64,000 nucleotides of DNA from Macrostomum hystrix (lineage: Eukaryota; Platyhelminthes; Macrostomidae): the NCBI GenBank assembly GCA_950097015.1, contig CATNEN010000039.1:16958501-17022500 (forward strand), read 5' to 3'. The notes below the pieces were generated by a model that saw only the letters and a list, made by a program, of their open reading frames with translations, made no database searches and was not told the origin of the DNA. A program made the position numbers and the translations under genes. This document shows positions 13,246-26,400 of the stretch, piece after piece; the first letter of the stretch is position 1, and every line of letters begins with the position of its first letter.

Positions 13246-14767
13246 ATTTTAAGGATATGTACTTTTTTACCTTCTATTTATGTGTTTTTTTTCGCCAAAT
13301 AGAAAGAACAAGCGAACTTGAGAATGATGACAAGCTTGTCATGTCATGAAAACCAACAATCAAGACATCATATTTTACTAGTTTCTTATGTTAAAGAACA
13401 TACTAGATATCTTATCTGTACGCTTAATCACTTAGAGCTCATGTTTTATTGCGTGCAGGTTCAGATTATAAAAAAGGGAACAAAAATAAATGATTTCCAA
13501 GTTCAGTTTAGAATAAACTTGAAAATATTTTGACTTGAGCAAACAGGTCAATTATACTCATAGAACGTCACCTGGTAGTTCATCATAACAGAGTCGAGGA
13601 AAGCACGCAATGGTATACCTAAGTTATATCGCGCTGTGTGCCTTAAGATGCTCCAACTTGTCAAAAAGACCATTTATAATAGGCCTGACCTTATCTATAA
13701 CAGCCCAATTATCGTCAGTAAAGTTTATTAGAATGATAATAACAGTGAATTGTCTAGTGGGACAGCCCCATTATTAGAGCCGTTATAGCTCGTATGAAGT
13801 GAAAGTTGAATGACTTTGTCTGTTTGACATTATAAAGATAATTTCAGGTGAAAATACCACCAATAGATTACTAGCTTTAGTTTTTTTACTTTCCTCTTGA
13901 AGTCAGATCACAAAAATGTGTCCGTTGTCCAAATCTGCTCAAAGGTGATTTGAGTAATTATTCCTCTACTAAACGGCACGGCAACTCAACTGCTTTGGAG
14001 ACCAAATCCTCATCTTAGTATTCCCATATTTAATCCTCATTTAAGCTGGGAGGATTTTCGCCTTGAAAATCAGTTGAACTTTCACAAATTTCTAATTGAA
14101 TCGCTTATCGCCATTTTCAAATAATTCCCAATCCCTACATTTCTCATTGTTCTTCAGTCAGACCAACTTAAATGGCTGTCAATTTTCGATCTCTGTCTGC
14201 ATTGAAAACTATAGAAATTCAAGTGGTTAAATTTATTTTAATATCTTCACATTTGGTGGCCATCCTTTACATTGATCCTATATTGGGATAAATTGTCTCT
14301 ATACAAAATTTATCCCGAAAATTGCTTGCCCTAGGGCCACGCCAGCAACTCAGAATATTGTTGTTGTCACGCACCGTTGCAGAAAGAAGACTTGAAACCA
14401 GTTTTCATGCCGTGGAAGCAACAGATTTCACAAGATTTCTTGTTGCCATTCGTTTTCATGCCTCTGTTTCGTCCACTAATGAAACATCTCAAATATGCTT
14501 TTACCTGGGCACTTACCTGTTTCAATTCGACCGAGACACATAATATTCATACATTCATAACTCTATGCTTTGTGTGCTGAGCTAACTGCTCACACTCGAC
14601 ATGCATGCGGGTCAATATGGATCAGTGCGGTCCACTGCCAGGGCCTCAGGGTTAGTTGCCAACCCAACTGACCACTCTGCGATTCTCAATGGAATTCATT
14701 TCCGTAGCGATCCAATTCATTATCGATATTTGATAATTGCCACAGAAGGACTTAATAGGAAGTCTTA
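13246..14767. other. Intergenic, no gene recognised
   Basis: Unique-looking AT-rich sequence with only short open frames (60-75 codons) and no family features. I see no transposon termini or RNA gene. Confidence 0.4.
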
Positions 14768-15292
14768 CCTGAGAGATGAGACAGGGGAGAGAGATGAGAC
14801 AGGAGAGAGATGAGACAGGAGAGAGATGAGACAGGGGAGAGATGAGACAGGGGAGAGATGAGACAGGGGAGAGATGAGACAGGGGAGAGATGAGACACGG
14901 GAGAGATGAGACAGGGGAGAGATGAGACAGGGGAGAGATGAGACAGGGGAGAGATGAGATAGGAGAGAGATGAGACAGGGGAGAGATGAGACAGGAGAGA
15001 GATGAGACAGGGGAGAGATGAGACAGGAGAGAGATGAGACAGGGGAGAGATGAGACAGGGGAGAGATGAGATAGGAGAGAGATGAGACAGGGGAGAGATG
15101 AGACAGGAGAGAGATGAGACAGGGGAGAGATGAGACACGAGAGATATGAGACAGGGGAGAGATGAGACAGGGGAGAGATGAGACAGGAGAGAGATGAGAC
15201 AGGAGAGAGATGAGACAGGGGAGAGATGAGACAGGGGAGAGATGAGACAGGAGAGAGATGAGACAGGGGAGATGAGACAGGGGAGAGGAAAT
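14768..15292. repeat. GAGATGAGACAGGGGA 16-bp minisatellite
   Basis: About 32 copies of GAGATGAGACAGGGGA with GGAGA/GGGGA variants. It is in the opposite orientation to the related arrays at 2866-3508 and 11950-13038. Confidence 0.95.
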
Positions 15293-15879
15293 AAATGAGA
15301 AATCCCACCTATCATTTGGACTTTATCCGAGACTTAACATGTTTCCTAGCATCAAAATATACCTATAAATTAGGGTAAGCTCAAAACATTGTGGAATTCT
15401 CTAGTTAATTCCAGTTGCAAATAAGGTAGGGTTGAGCCCTTTTTTTACACTTTTTTCTTACTGCCCCTCTGACTCTGCTCAGGAGAGAGTAGAGATAATT
15501 GTGAAGCTTGGACACGTCAGTTTCACCTATAGATAGCCAATCTAAATTCTCACATCACGCAGCGTTTTTTGCGCCTGGGGCGATGAGAATGCTTGAGTAC
15601 AGTCCTGGCTGGGATTAGCAACGACTTTGTAGCTTGCAAGCTTGGCATGCACAGGTATTTACAGGTACCCTGTTGTTTTATTGCATGCCTGAGCACTGCA
15701 TGCATCGGAATAAGTGCAATTCTGAAAATCTCCTGGTGACTTTGAACTGTGTCAAAACTAAGGCACATTCTACGAAAACCCTGGAGGCAGTTGAAATCGC
15801 TTAGTCTGTCAGTCTCGCACCTCAGACTGACTGGTGGACTGCCAAATCTCAGCGCTACTGGCTGTCCGCGGCACAGACA
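15293..15879. other. Spacer, no gene recognised
   Basis: Unique sequence. Long open frames that enter from the adjacent CT array extend slightly into it but have no domain. Confidence 0.4.
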
Positions 15880-17275
15880 ATCTCTCTCCTGTCTTTCCTC
15901 TCTCTTCCCTCTCTCTTCCGACTTCCCTCTTCCCTCTTCCCTCTTCCCTCTCTCTTCCGACTTCCCTCCAATTCCCTCTTCCCTCTTCCCTCTTCCCTCT
16001 TCCCTCTTCCCTCTTCCCTCTTCCCTCTTCCCTCTTCCCTCTTCCCTCTTCTCTCTTCCCTCTTCACTCTTCCCTCTTCCCTCTCTCATTCTTCCCTCTC
16101 TCATTCTTCCCTCTCTCATTCTTCCCTCTCTCATTCTTCTCTTTTCCCTCTTCCCTCTTCCCTCTTCCCTCTCTCATTCTTCCCTCTTCTCTCTTCCCTC
16201 TTCCCTCTTCCCTATTCCCTCTCTCATTCTTCTCTTTTGCCTCTTCCCTCTTCCCTCTTCCCTCTTCCCTCTCTCATTATTCCCTCTTCTCTCTTCCCTC
16301 TTCCCTCTTCCCTATTCCCTCTCTCATTCTTCTCTTTTGCCTCTTCCCTCTTCCCTCTTCCCTCTTCCCTCTTCCCTCTTCCCTCTTCCCTCTTCCCTCT
16401 TCCCTCTTCCCTCTTCCCTCTTCCCTCTTCCCTCTTCCCTCTTCCCTCTTCCCTCTTCCCTCTTCCCTCTTCCCTCTTCCCTCTTCCCCCTTCCCTCTTC
16501 CCTCTTCCCTCTTCCCTCTTACCTCCCTCATTCTTCCCTCTTCTCTCTTCCCTCTTCCCTCTTTCCTCATCTCTCTTCCCTCTTCCATCTTCCCTCTTCC
16601 CTCTTCCCTCTTCCCTCTTCCCTCTTCCCTCATCTCTCTTCCCTCTTCCCTCTTCCCTCTTCCCTCTTCCCTCTTCCCTCTTCCCTCTTCCCTCTTTCCT
16701 CATCTCTCTTCCCTCTTCCCTCTTCCCTCTTCCCTCTTCCCTCTTCCCTCTCTCATTCTTCCCTCTTCTCTCTTCCCTCTTCCCTCTTCCCTATTCCCTC
16801 TCTCATTCTTCTCTTTTGCCTCTTCCCTCTTCCCTCTTCCCTCTTCCCTCTTCCCTCTTCCCTCTTCCCTCTTCTCTCTTCCCTCTTCCCTCTTCCCTCT
16901 TCCCTCTCTCATTCTTCCCTCTCTCATTCTTCCCTCTCTCATTCTTCCCTCTCTCATTCTTCTCTTTTCCCTCTTCCCTCTTCCCTCTTCCCTCTCTCAT
17001 TCTTCCCTCTTCTCTCTTCCCTCTTCCCTCTTCCCTATTCCCTCTCTCATTCTTCTCTTTTGCCTCTTCCCTCTTCCCTCTTCCCTCTTCTCTCATCCCT
17101 CTTCCCTCTTCCCTCTTCCCTCTTCCCTCTTCTCTCATCCCTCTTCCCTCTTCCCTCTTCTCTCATCCCTCTTCCCTCTTCCCTCTTCTCTCATCCCTCT
17201 TCCCTCTTCTCTCATCCCTCTTCCCTCTTCCCTCTTCTCTCATCCCTCTTCCCTCTTTCCTCTCTCTTCCCACTT
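15880..17275. repeat. (CTTCCCT)n polypyrimidine array, about 1.4 kb
   Basis: A heptamer array, almost pure pyrimidine on the plus strand and pure purine on the minus strand, broken by CTCTCATT interruptions. Because it lacks stops it yields open frames of 400-559 codons in all plus frames and Arg/Glu/Gly frames on the minus strand. None is a gene. Confidence 0.96.
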
Positions 17276-17830
17276 TACTATTTTATTCCTTGCTCTCTCT
17301 TTACTCTCGTTTCTCCTCTCTATCTTTACACTTTAGATGCTGTCATTATCCCTCTTCCCTCTCTCATTCTCCATTTCAGCTCATTTATTTACATCCTGAC
17401 GCACTATTTTATCTTATTACTAATCTAACCAGTGCTCACTCTCTCTTCCTGTCTTTTGTCTAAACAGATTTGAGCCTATTCTATGCAACCGTATCAAAGA
17501 TAAGATAAAAATATCCATCTGGCGCAGTTTGTTTAATTAAACAAAGAGTTTTCAGTCTTTGTTGACTCTTTAACTCCGATTCCCATTCCATTTTCTTATT
17601 CGTCCGGGTGAGTTGCGCAACATGGCAACCTGAAGATAAAAATGCCTGCAGCAAAAAACTGCATCTAAAAAGCGGAAATGCCCATATTGACATTTGTTAG
17701 AACAATCAACAGTCAAATTTCAGGTCCGCTTGTCAAGAAAGAGCGGGCCTTTAAAAAAATGGAGGAACACTTTGTTTGCTTTGCAGCAACCAAGGACTGA
17801 CTTTTTAGCCTCTAGGAGCTGGGGAGAGAA
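17276..17830. other. Spacer, no gene recognised
   Basis: Unique sequence with no convincing exon, RNA gene or transposon end. Confidence 0.4.
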
Positions 17831-18325
17831 CTCAGGTAAGAGAACTCAGGAAATATAACTCGGGAAAGAGAACTCAGAAAGAGAACTCACGTAAGAGAGA
17901 ACTCAGAAAGAGAACTCACGTAAGAGAGAACTCAGAAAGAGAACTCACGTAAGAGAGAACTCAGAAAGAGAACTCACGTAAGAGAGAACTCAGAAAGAGA
18001 ACTCAGGTAAGAGAACTCAGGTAAGAGAACTCAGGTAAGAGAACTCAGGTGAGAGAACTCAGGTGAGAGAACTCAGGTAAGAGAACTCAGGTAAGAGAAC
18101 TCAGGTAAGAGAACTCAGGTAAGAGAACTCAGGTAAGAGAACTCAGGTAAGAGAACTCAGGTAAGAGAACTCAGGTAAGAGAACTCAGGTAAGAGAACTC
18201 AGGTAAGAGAACTCAGGTAAGAGAACTCAGGTAAAAGAACTCAGGTAAAAGAACTGAGGTAAAAGCGAACTCAGGTAAAAGAACTCAGGTAAAAGAACTC
18301 AGGTAAAAGAACTCAGGTAAAAGAA
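17831..18325. repeat. 14-bp array of splice-donor-like units
   Basis: About 30 units, most reading GTAAGAGAACTCAG, so the junction CTCAGGTAAGAG recurs every 14 bp. The first part uses ACTCACGTAAGAG and ACTCAGAAAGAG variants, and the last units read GTAAAAGAACTCAG. Each canonical unit matches the metazoan 5' splice-site consensus CAG/GTAAGA on the plus strand. Confidence 0.93.
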
Positions 18326-18521
18326 AAAGTGCTGAAAAGACAACTCATTGAAGAAAAATAAAAAGATGTAAAAAATCTTAAGATTTCCATTTCTGAAAGA
18401 CATTCTTCTGTCCTTCCTTCTTTCTTTATTGATTTTTCAGCCAACTGTCTGGTAGGTAGGTTTTTTATTTAATTATGATTGCCCAAAGTCTTCTGAAATT
18501 CCTTCATTTAGAAATTAGCTA

Positions 18522-18559
<38 letters not shown>

Positions 18560-19384
18560 AAGACACTAACAGTAATTGACAAGCCAAAATGCTATAACTA
18601 AAGCGGAAGCAGAGATTCCTCAGCTAAAACACCTGACTCGATTTCGTCTTTTCTGCTTTCAAACTGCTGCGAATTGTTATTTTGAAGTCTTTGTTGGTGA
18701 TTTCTTTGTTTCTAGATATCCGAAGGCCTTATGCAGAAAGTTAGTCTTTCATTATTAGGACAGCAAGGCACCTGCTGCAGCTGCTGCAGGGAATGCACGT
18801 CTCCTTCTAGAAGATATAAGCTGAACTTAGTCAAAGTTTGAAATAAAAGCTGCTATCATGGAACGCCATCAAAATTTGCTGTTTTAAACAAAATATGGCA
18901 TTATATATTCTATATTAGGTTTGTTTTCTCCTTCGACATGAACGAAAGTCAGACGACACACGAGTGTCAGCCTAGACAGGTGCATGCGAGGTCACAGATT
19001 TTTTGTTTTAATACATTTCGATTTTCACCTTTAGTTCAGAACTATCATATGGAAGAATTTTCGTCACCTAAACTGTTAGTTTTGATTGAAATCTGTTAGA
19101 TAGCACCTTTTTTTCTTCGAGAAAATGTGTCAAAATAACAAGTTCGCACCTGTCTGTGAAACCGTTGTGTCTTTAGAAATGCGTTTTCTTTGAAGCGTCA
19201 AAATAAAATTACATGATGCGAAAAAGGCACATAAACCCTATAACAAAGTTAATCAGTAGATTTTAGCAGAAAAAATTTCCACGCTATACTATACTTAAAG
19301 TAGCTAATGCATCTATTCTTTAGAAATTGAGTGAATTCCTTGAGGAATTGAGGAATATGAAAGAATTCTCACATCATATAAAAT
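18326..19384. other. Intergenic, no gene recognised
   Basis: Unique sequence upstream of the glutamate receptor, containing a CTG run listed separately. No exon-like frame was recognised. Confidence 0.4.
18524..18556. repeat. (CTG)11 microsatellite
   Basis: Eleven perfect CTG triplets in non-coding sequence. Confidence 0.97.
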
Positions 19385-19850
19385 GGGAAGATAAGGGATG
19401 TGAAGACAAGGGATGGGAAGATAAGGGATTGGAAGATAAAGGAGGGGAATATAAGGGATGGGAATATAAGGGATGGGAATATAAGGGATGGAAAGATAAG
19501 GGTTGGGAAGATGAGGGAAGGAAAGATAAGGGCTGGGAATATAAGGGATGGGAAGATAAGGGATCGGGATATAGGGGGTGGGAAAATAAGAGAGAGGAAG
19601 ATAAGGGATAGGAAGATAAAGGGTGGGAAGATAAGGGGTGGGAAGATAAGGGGTGGGAAGATAAGGGGTGGGAAGATAAGGGGTGGGAAGATAAGGGGTG
19701 GGAAGATAAGGGGTGGGAAGATAAGAGATAGGAAGATAAGGGATTGAAGGATAAAGGGTGGGAAGATAAGGGGTGGGAAGATAAGGGGTGGGAAGATATG
19801 GGGTGCGAAGATGAGGGATGGGTAGAGACAGGATGGGAAGGTAAATGATT
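19385..19850. repeat. 15-bp minisatellite GGAAGATAAGGGGTG
   Basis: About 30 purine-rich copies with GGGATGG / GGGGTGG variants, ending some 250 bp upstream of the glutamate receptor start codon. The open frames inside are repeat-derived. Confidence 0.93.
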
Positions 19851-20106
19851 TGAAGAGATGGGTTAGGAAGGGATGGGGATGTACGAGTAAATGTGGGTTT
19901 GTACGAATCATGTTTGGTTTTAAAAATCAAACTAGCCTACTGAAAGTAGGCATGTATTTTTTAACAACAATGTTTTTTTTAATTTTTCCTTTCCATCGCT
20001 TATTGGTCAACGGTGTCCAGCAGTTTTCAAGAAAGAAAATAAGGTATATAATTTTGTGTTTCAATTTCGATTCGTTAAATTATTCTGAATTGAAGCAATT
20101 CCAGCA
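19851..20106 (+). other. Presumed 5' flank / UTR of the glutamate receptor
   Basis: Immediately before the ATG at 20107 lies GCAATTCCAG followed by CA-ATG, which looks like a 3' splice acceptor. The start codon may therefore follow a spliced 5' UTR exon or a trans-spliced leader. This is inferred from the motif alone. Confidence 0.35.
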
Positions 20107-20364
20107 ATGATAATGAGCAGTTTCATAGCGATTTTTATTCTATTTTTAACAAACACAAATGTCTCATCGCTCAGACTGGCTATTCTGGCGCAGAGCGATG
20201 CGGTGACAGAGGAAACATTGCGATTTACCGTTGACAGGCTTGTCAAGCTTGACAGAAACATCTTTCCTGACGCAGTGAATCTATCACTGGACTATGAGAT
20301 CTTCTGGTCGTTACAACCGGACGCATTTCTGAGTGTCGCAAAGGGTAGGTAGAAAAACAGACAC

Positions 20365-20399
<35 letters not shown>

Positions 20400-20400
20400 C

Positions 20401-20431
<31 letters not shown>

Positions 20432-23400
20432 CACAGACAGACAGACAGACAGACAGACAGATGGACAGACAAACAGCCCCTCACCACCCACAGTATGTCA
20501 GTCCGGCTATCGGTTCCATGCCCTTATCGGCATCGGCAGCTGTCCTCTGTGCCAGGAGGTCCTGACGTTGGGCAGTTCAACGAGGGTGCCAACGGTAGTT
20601 GTTCCAGTTGGGGCTCTGTGCCATTTGGACGTTGGCGTTGACGGAGCTCTGAGAGGTTCGCAGCGTTGTCATAGACTTTTGAAGGGATGAAAGATACAAG
20701 GGAAAGAAGAGGATGTAAGGGGGAGAACAGGATGTAAGATGGGAAGAACAGGCTGTAAAGGGGGAATAACAGGATGTAAGAGGGGACGAAAAGGCTGTAA
20801 AGGGGAACAATCTGTAAGGGGGGAGAACAGAATGTAATTACGAGCGTACGTATATGTCATTGCGTAGGTAGAGTTGGACTAAAGGAAAAGTACCCTTTCC
20901 TTCCCCAAATTTATCTTCTTCTCCTGAATTAGGTTTCGTCGGTACTTTAGAGCCAGCCGAGTTTCTGTCCGCTGCTGCATCGGCACTGAGTCACGAGTCT
21001 GTCGCTGCCAAATCAATCATTGTCTTCTTTGACAGCTATCAAGGTGAGAGATTTGGCTGAGCACAGAAAATATATAAAATAACGAAGATAAGATCCCACC
21101 CAACAGAATGGTCAGATCCCACCTAACGGAATGGTGAGATCCCACCCTAATAAAAGGTGAGATCCTACTCTATGAAAGGTGAGATCCCACTCTATGAAAG
21201 GTGACATCCCACTCTAAGGTGAGATCAAAGGTGAGATCCCACTCTATGAAAAGCTAAGATCCCACCCTATGAAAAGGTGAGATCCCACCAAATGAAAGCT
21301 AAGATCCCACTCTACGAAAAGGTAAGATCCCACCCTACGACCCTGAGATTTCAGGTGAGAACTGAGATTTCACCTAATCAAAACAAGCGGTTCATTCTAT
21401 TCAGACCAGCACACGGTGCGGCAGTTCCTGTTACAACTGTCTTCGATGGAAATTTCAAGCGCACCCTACCAGGTAGATCTGGACGGTTTCTCGATTGCGA
21501 AGGCATTGACTGGCGAGCGAAAAACTCGGCACTTTTGCGTCATAATGAGTGAGACGTCAGCGCTTCGACTGCTGTCTGAGGTTCGATTCTGGAATTCCAT
21601 CGCTAAACAGTCTTTGTTAAACTCAAAAGTCATAATCGAAAGAGAAGCTGTTTGAAAGTATTTTCGAAAGGGGTTCGAAATTGTGACCGTAAGGTCGAGA
21701 GTTCGATTCTCAGCCCAAGACAAGAAATCAAAATTTTAACATTGTTTAGAACTCAATCATTCTCAGAGGCATATTTATTAACCGCACGTTAGAAATCTTT
21801 AAATCTTTTGGATAATTCTAAGACTTTCGCAGAATGTTAGATTCTTAGAAACTATAAAGAAAAAAAACAGATTCTTAGAAAAATTCTACCAGAGAGTAAA
21901 ATATTCTTAGAAACAGCCTGAAAAAAAACAGATTCTTAGAAACATACCCGGGAAGAAGTTATTTTTAATATCATCCTAGAGTTACCTACGAAATTATTAG
22001 ATTCTTAGAAAATCCCAAAAATTGGTCTTGGGCAGTAACGGATTCTTAGAAATGTCCTTGAGAATAAATAATTCTTAGAAGCGTGCCGGAAAATAACGGA
22101 ATCTTAGAAAAAATACTAGAAAGTAGCAGATTCTGAGAAACATACAGGAGGAAATAAGTCCTTAGTAACACAATAGAGAAAAAATGAGACATCATGGATA
22201 ATAAGATATTCTTAGAAAAACTCTAGAGAAGTACGGATTCTAAGAAATAAGAAACATCCTAGAATCTAATTCTTAGAAACATCTTGGAACCTGAAAGATT
22301 CTTAGAAACTTCTTGGAACCTGAAAGATTCTTAGAAACATCTTGGAACCTGAAAGATTCTTAGAAACATCTTGAAAACTGAAATATTCTTAGAAACTTCT
22401 TGGAACCTGAAAGATTCTTAGAAACATCTTGGAACCTGAAAGATTCTTAGAAACATCTTGGAACCTGAAAGATTCTTAGAAACATCTTGGAACCTGAAAG
22501 ATTCTTAGAAACTTCTTGGAACCTGAAAGATTCTTAGAAACATCTTGGAACCGGAAAGATTCTTAGAAACATCTTGAAAACTGAAATATTCTTAGAAACA
22601 TCTTGGAACCTGAAAGATTCTTAGAAACATCTTGGAACCTGAAAGATTCTTAGAAACATCTTGGAACCTGAAAGATTCTTAGAAACATCTTGGAACCTGA
22701 AAGATTCTTAGAAACATCTTGGAACCTGAAAGATTCTTAGAAACATCTTGGAACCTGAAAGATTCTTAGAAACATCTTGGAACCTGAAAGATTCTTAGAA
22801 ACATCTTGGAACCTGAAAGATTCTTAGAAAGATCTTGGAACCTGAAAGATTCTTAGAAACATCTTGGAACCTGAAAGATTCTTAGAAACATCTTGGAACC
22901 TGAAAGATTCTTAGGAACATCTTGGAACCTGAAAGATTCTTAGAAACATCTTGGAACCTGAAAGATTCTTAGAAACATCTTGGAACCTGAAAGATTCTTA
23001 GAAACATCTTGGAAACTTTGCGTTTCCAATTGAGATTTCGTTTGCGTTTTGAACTTCTGTAGACCATACATGCAAGACTTAATTTCTCTTCACCCACAGG
23101 CAATTAAAGTGAAAGCAGTTAGTCGCAGCAACTTCTGGCTCCTGCTGGACACTGGAGACATTCGGCCTCGCTTGTTGCAGAATCTTCTTCAATCCGAAGC
23201 CTCTGTTAATGAAAGCAACAGCGCAAACTTCATGCTGATTCGAAGCTCTTCCTACGGCCTTGCAGCTGGCGGTGTTTCTGAGTCCTGTCCACTGTCTGTA
23301 GCCTCCGTGTTCCCAAAGTGCGATCCGTTGTCCATCCGAGTAAGATTCACAAATGCAGTGATCGATATCTATAATTTCTTCAAAAACAAAACTCCCTTAC

Positions 23401-26400
23401 GCCTATTGGCTGGAACCGCTATTTAAACAAAAATGTCTTACCTCTTCAACCCCACCTCACTTCTCCCTATCTTAGCCGTCAACCTCACGCCAAATTGAAA
23501 AAAACCTCTGATTGGTCAGCAGACATTGTCCAATCAGCGATCAGTTAAGAAAAATGTATCATTTAAATAATTTAGAGTTCGGAGCTTCGAGCAGTTGACG
23601 CAATCCTGGCCGTTAGCAAAGCTCTGGCACAAATGCCGCCACTTTTTAACCGAAACGAATTCGGAAACTGCCAATGGAAATGGAGCGGCGGCATGGAAGC
23701 GACACAACAGATTGAAAAGGTTTGAAATGGACTAGAAGGAGTGTAAACAGGACTAGATGGAGTGTAAACAGGACTAGATAGTGTAAACAGGACTAGATGA
23801 AGTGTAAACAGGACTAGATGGAGTGTAAACAGGACTAGATGGAGTGTAAACAGGACTAGATGGAGTGTAAACAGGACTAGATGGAGTGTAAACAGGACTA
23901 GATGGAGTGTAAACATGACTAGATAGTGTAAACATGACTAGATAGTGTAAACATGACTAGATGGAGTAAACAGGGCTAGATCGAGTGTAAGCAGGACTAG
24001 ATGTAGTGTTAACAGGACTAGATGGAGTGTAAACATGACTAGATGGAGTAAACAGGGCTAGATCGAGTGTACGCAGGACTAGATGTAGTGTAAACAGGAC
24101 TAGATGGAGTGTAAACATGACTAGATAGTGTAAACATGACTAGAAGGAGTGTAAACAGGACTAGATGGATTGTAGATAGTATTATGTTGAATTTAAACAG
24201 GATTAGCTGTTTAAACTTGACTAGACGAAATCGCTTTTGCCCAGAAAGAAGCAAAAATAGACTTTCTAAAAATGATTTCAGCTGAGCAACTTTGCCACTC
24301 CTTTGTCTGTTATTAACTTCAATCCCAAGACGCATTGGTCTAACGCGAGTCTCGAACTATTAGCCAGCTATTCAATTCGTGATTTTCCATCTGGTCGCAT
24401 TGTAAAAGGTAATCGTTTAGTGCAGACTGCAACTTTTGTTGCTAAGGCCGGACTAACCGTGACCTTCAAATATCACAACCGGCTGCTGGTCTTTCCCAAC
24501 ACCTTCGTGGACTTCGGAGGCCGCACTTTGAAGGTCTGCGCGCCAGATGTGAGTAAATAGTGCATGTGAATGGAGTGTCTGTGAATGGAGTGTCTGTGAA
24601 TGGAGTGTCTGTGAATGGAGTGTCTGTGAATGGAGTGTCTGTGAATGGAGTGTCTGTGAATAGAGTGTCTGTGAATAGATTGTCTGTGAATAGATTGTCT
24701 GTGAATGGAGTGTCTGTGAATGGAGTGTTTGTGAATAGAGTGTCTGTGAATGGAGTGTTTGTGAATGGAGTGTCTGTGAATGGAGTGTTTGTGAATGGAG
24801 TGTTTGTGAATGGAGTGTCTGTGAATGGAGTGTTTGTGAATGGAGTGTTTGTGAATGGAGTGTCTGTGAATGGAGTGCCTGTTAGTTTCACAATCCGTAT
24901 TAATCTGCTCGTGGTTCCCCTGTCCGTCTGTGAGCAGTTCAGACCGTTCACCTACTACACAAACGGTAGCGCACAAGGCTACTCATCTGAGCTGATGGCC
25001 CTGCTAGGCGAACATTTGAATTTCTCGTGAGTATAAAATAAAATATGAGTCAGTTTCTCGGCCCATAATCTGCATTTCTAGAAGCTTCTGTCAGAGTTTC
25101 AGTGGCGCAGGCTCCGGACTTGCAGTTCGGTGCCCCGGTTGCTGGTAGCCAGTTCTACTCCGGCTGCATCGGCGAAGTCCAGAGAGGAGTGAGTAGACTC
25201 ACAAAGCTGCCCCCCCTCAAATAACAGCGGGGATTTCTGGGATTTCTGGGATTCTATTAGCTTGGGGATAAAATGGATTTTCGGGATTCTGTTAGCTTGG
25301 GGATAAAAAATGATTTTTGGGATTCTATTAGCTTGGGGATCGAATGGGATTTCTGGGATTCTATTAGCTTGGGGATAAAATGGGATTTCTGGGATTCTGT
25401 TTGCATGGTAACACAATGGGATTTCTTGGATTCTGTTAGCTTGAGGATAAAATGGAATTTCTGGGATTCTATTAGCTTGGGGATAAAATAGGATTTTCGG
25501 GATTCTGTTAGCTTGGGGATAAAATAGGATTTTCGGGATTCTGTTAGCTTGGGGATAAAAAAGGATTTTTGGGATTCTATTAGCTTGGGGATCGAATGGG
25601 ATTTCTGGGATTCTATTTGCTTGGGGATAAAATGGGATTTCTGGGATTCTGTTATCATGGTAACACAATGGGATTTCTTGGATTCTGTTTGCATGGTAAC
25701 ACAATGGGATTTCTGGGATTCTGTTAGCTTGGGGATAAAATGGGATTTATGGGATTCTATTAGCCTAGGGATAAAATAGGATTTTCGGGATTCTATTAGC
25801 TTGGGGATAAAATAGGATTTTTGGGATTCTATTAGCTTGGGGATAAAATAGGATTTTCGGGATTCTGTTAGCTTGGGGATAAAAAAGGATTTTTGGGATT
25901 CTATTAGCTTGGGGATCGAATGGGATTTCTGGGATTCTATTTGCTTGGGGATAAAATGGGATTTCTGGGATTCTGTTATCATGGTAACACAATGGGATTT
26001 CTTGGATTCTGTTTGCATGGTAACACAATGGGATTTCTGGGATTCTGTTAGCTTGGGGATAAAATGGGATTTATGGGATTCTATTAGCCTAGGGATAAAA
26101 TAGGATTTTCGGGATTCTATTTGCTTGGGGATCAAATGGGATTTCTTGGATTCTGTTAGCTTGGGGATAAAATGGGATTTCTGGGATAGCTTGGTAACAC
26201 AATGGGATTTCTTGGATTCTGTTAGTTCATGACAAAATGGTATTTCCGGAATTCCCGCAGAACGTTGATTTCGCTCTGCCCTTTGCTGTCACCACCGTCC
26301 GCGCTCGAGTGGTCGACTTCGTCTCCGACTTCCTGGCTACGTCGAACAGCATCCTGGCGAAGCGACCTCCGCCGTCCAGCAAGATGTGGAACCTGTTCAC

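Noticed and set aside
15749..17463. Overlapping 400-559-codon Ser/Leu/Pro frames
   Set aside because: All plus frames of the (CTTCCCT)n array are open because the tract lacks stops.
21655..21722. Functional tRNA gene
   Set aside because: Only a B-box-like core is present; stems do not pair and no A box or acceptor stem is seen.
24886..24890. TTAG at 24886 as acceptor of receptor exon 8
   Set aside because: Phase 0 from that site runs into TAA within six codons; the AG at 24934 or 24937 keeps the frame and starts at the conserved RPFTYY block.
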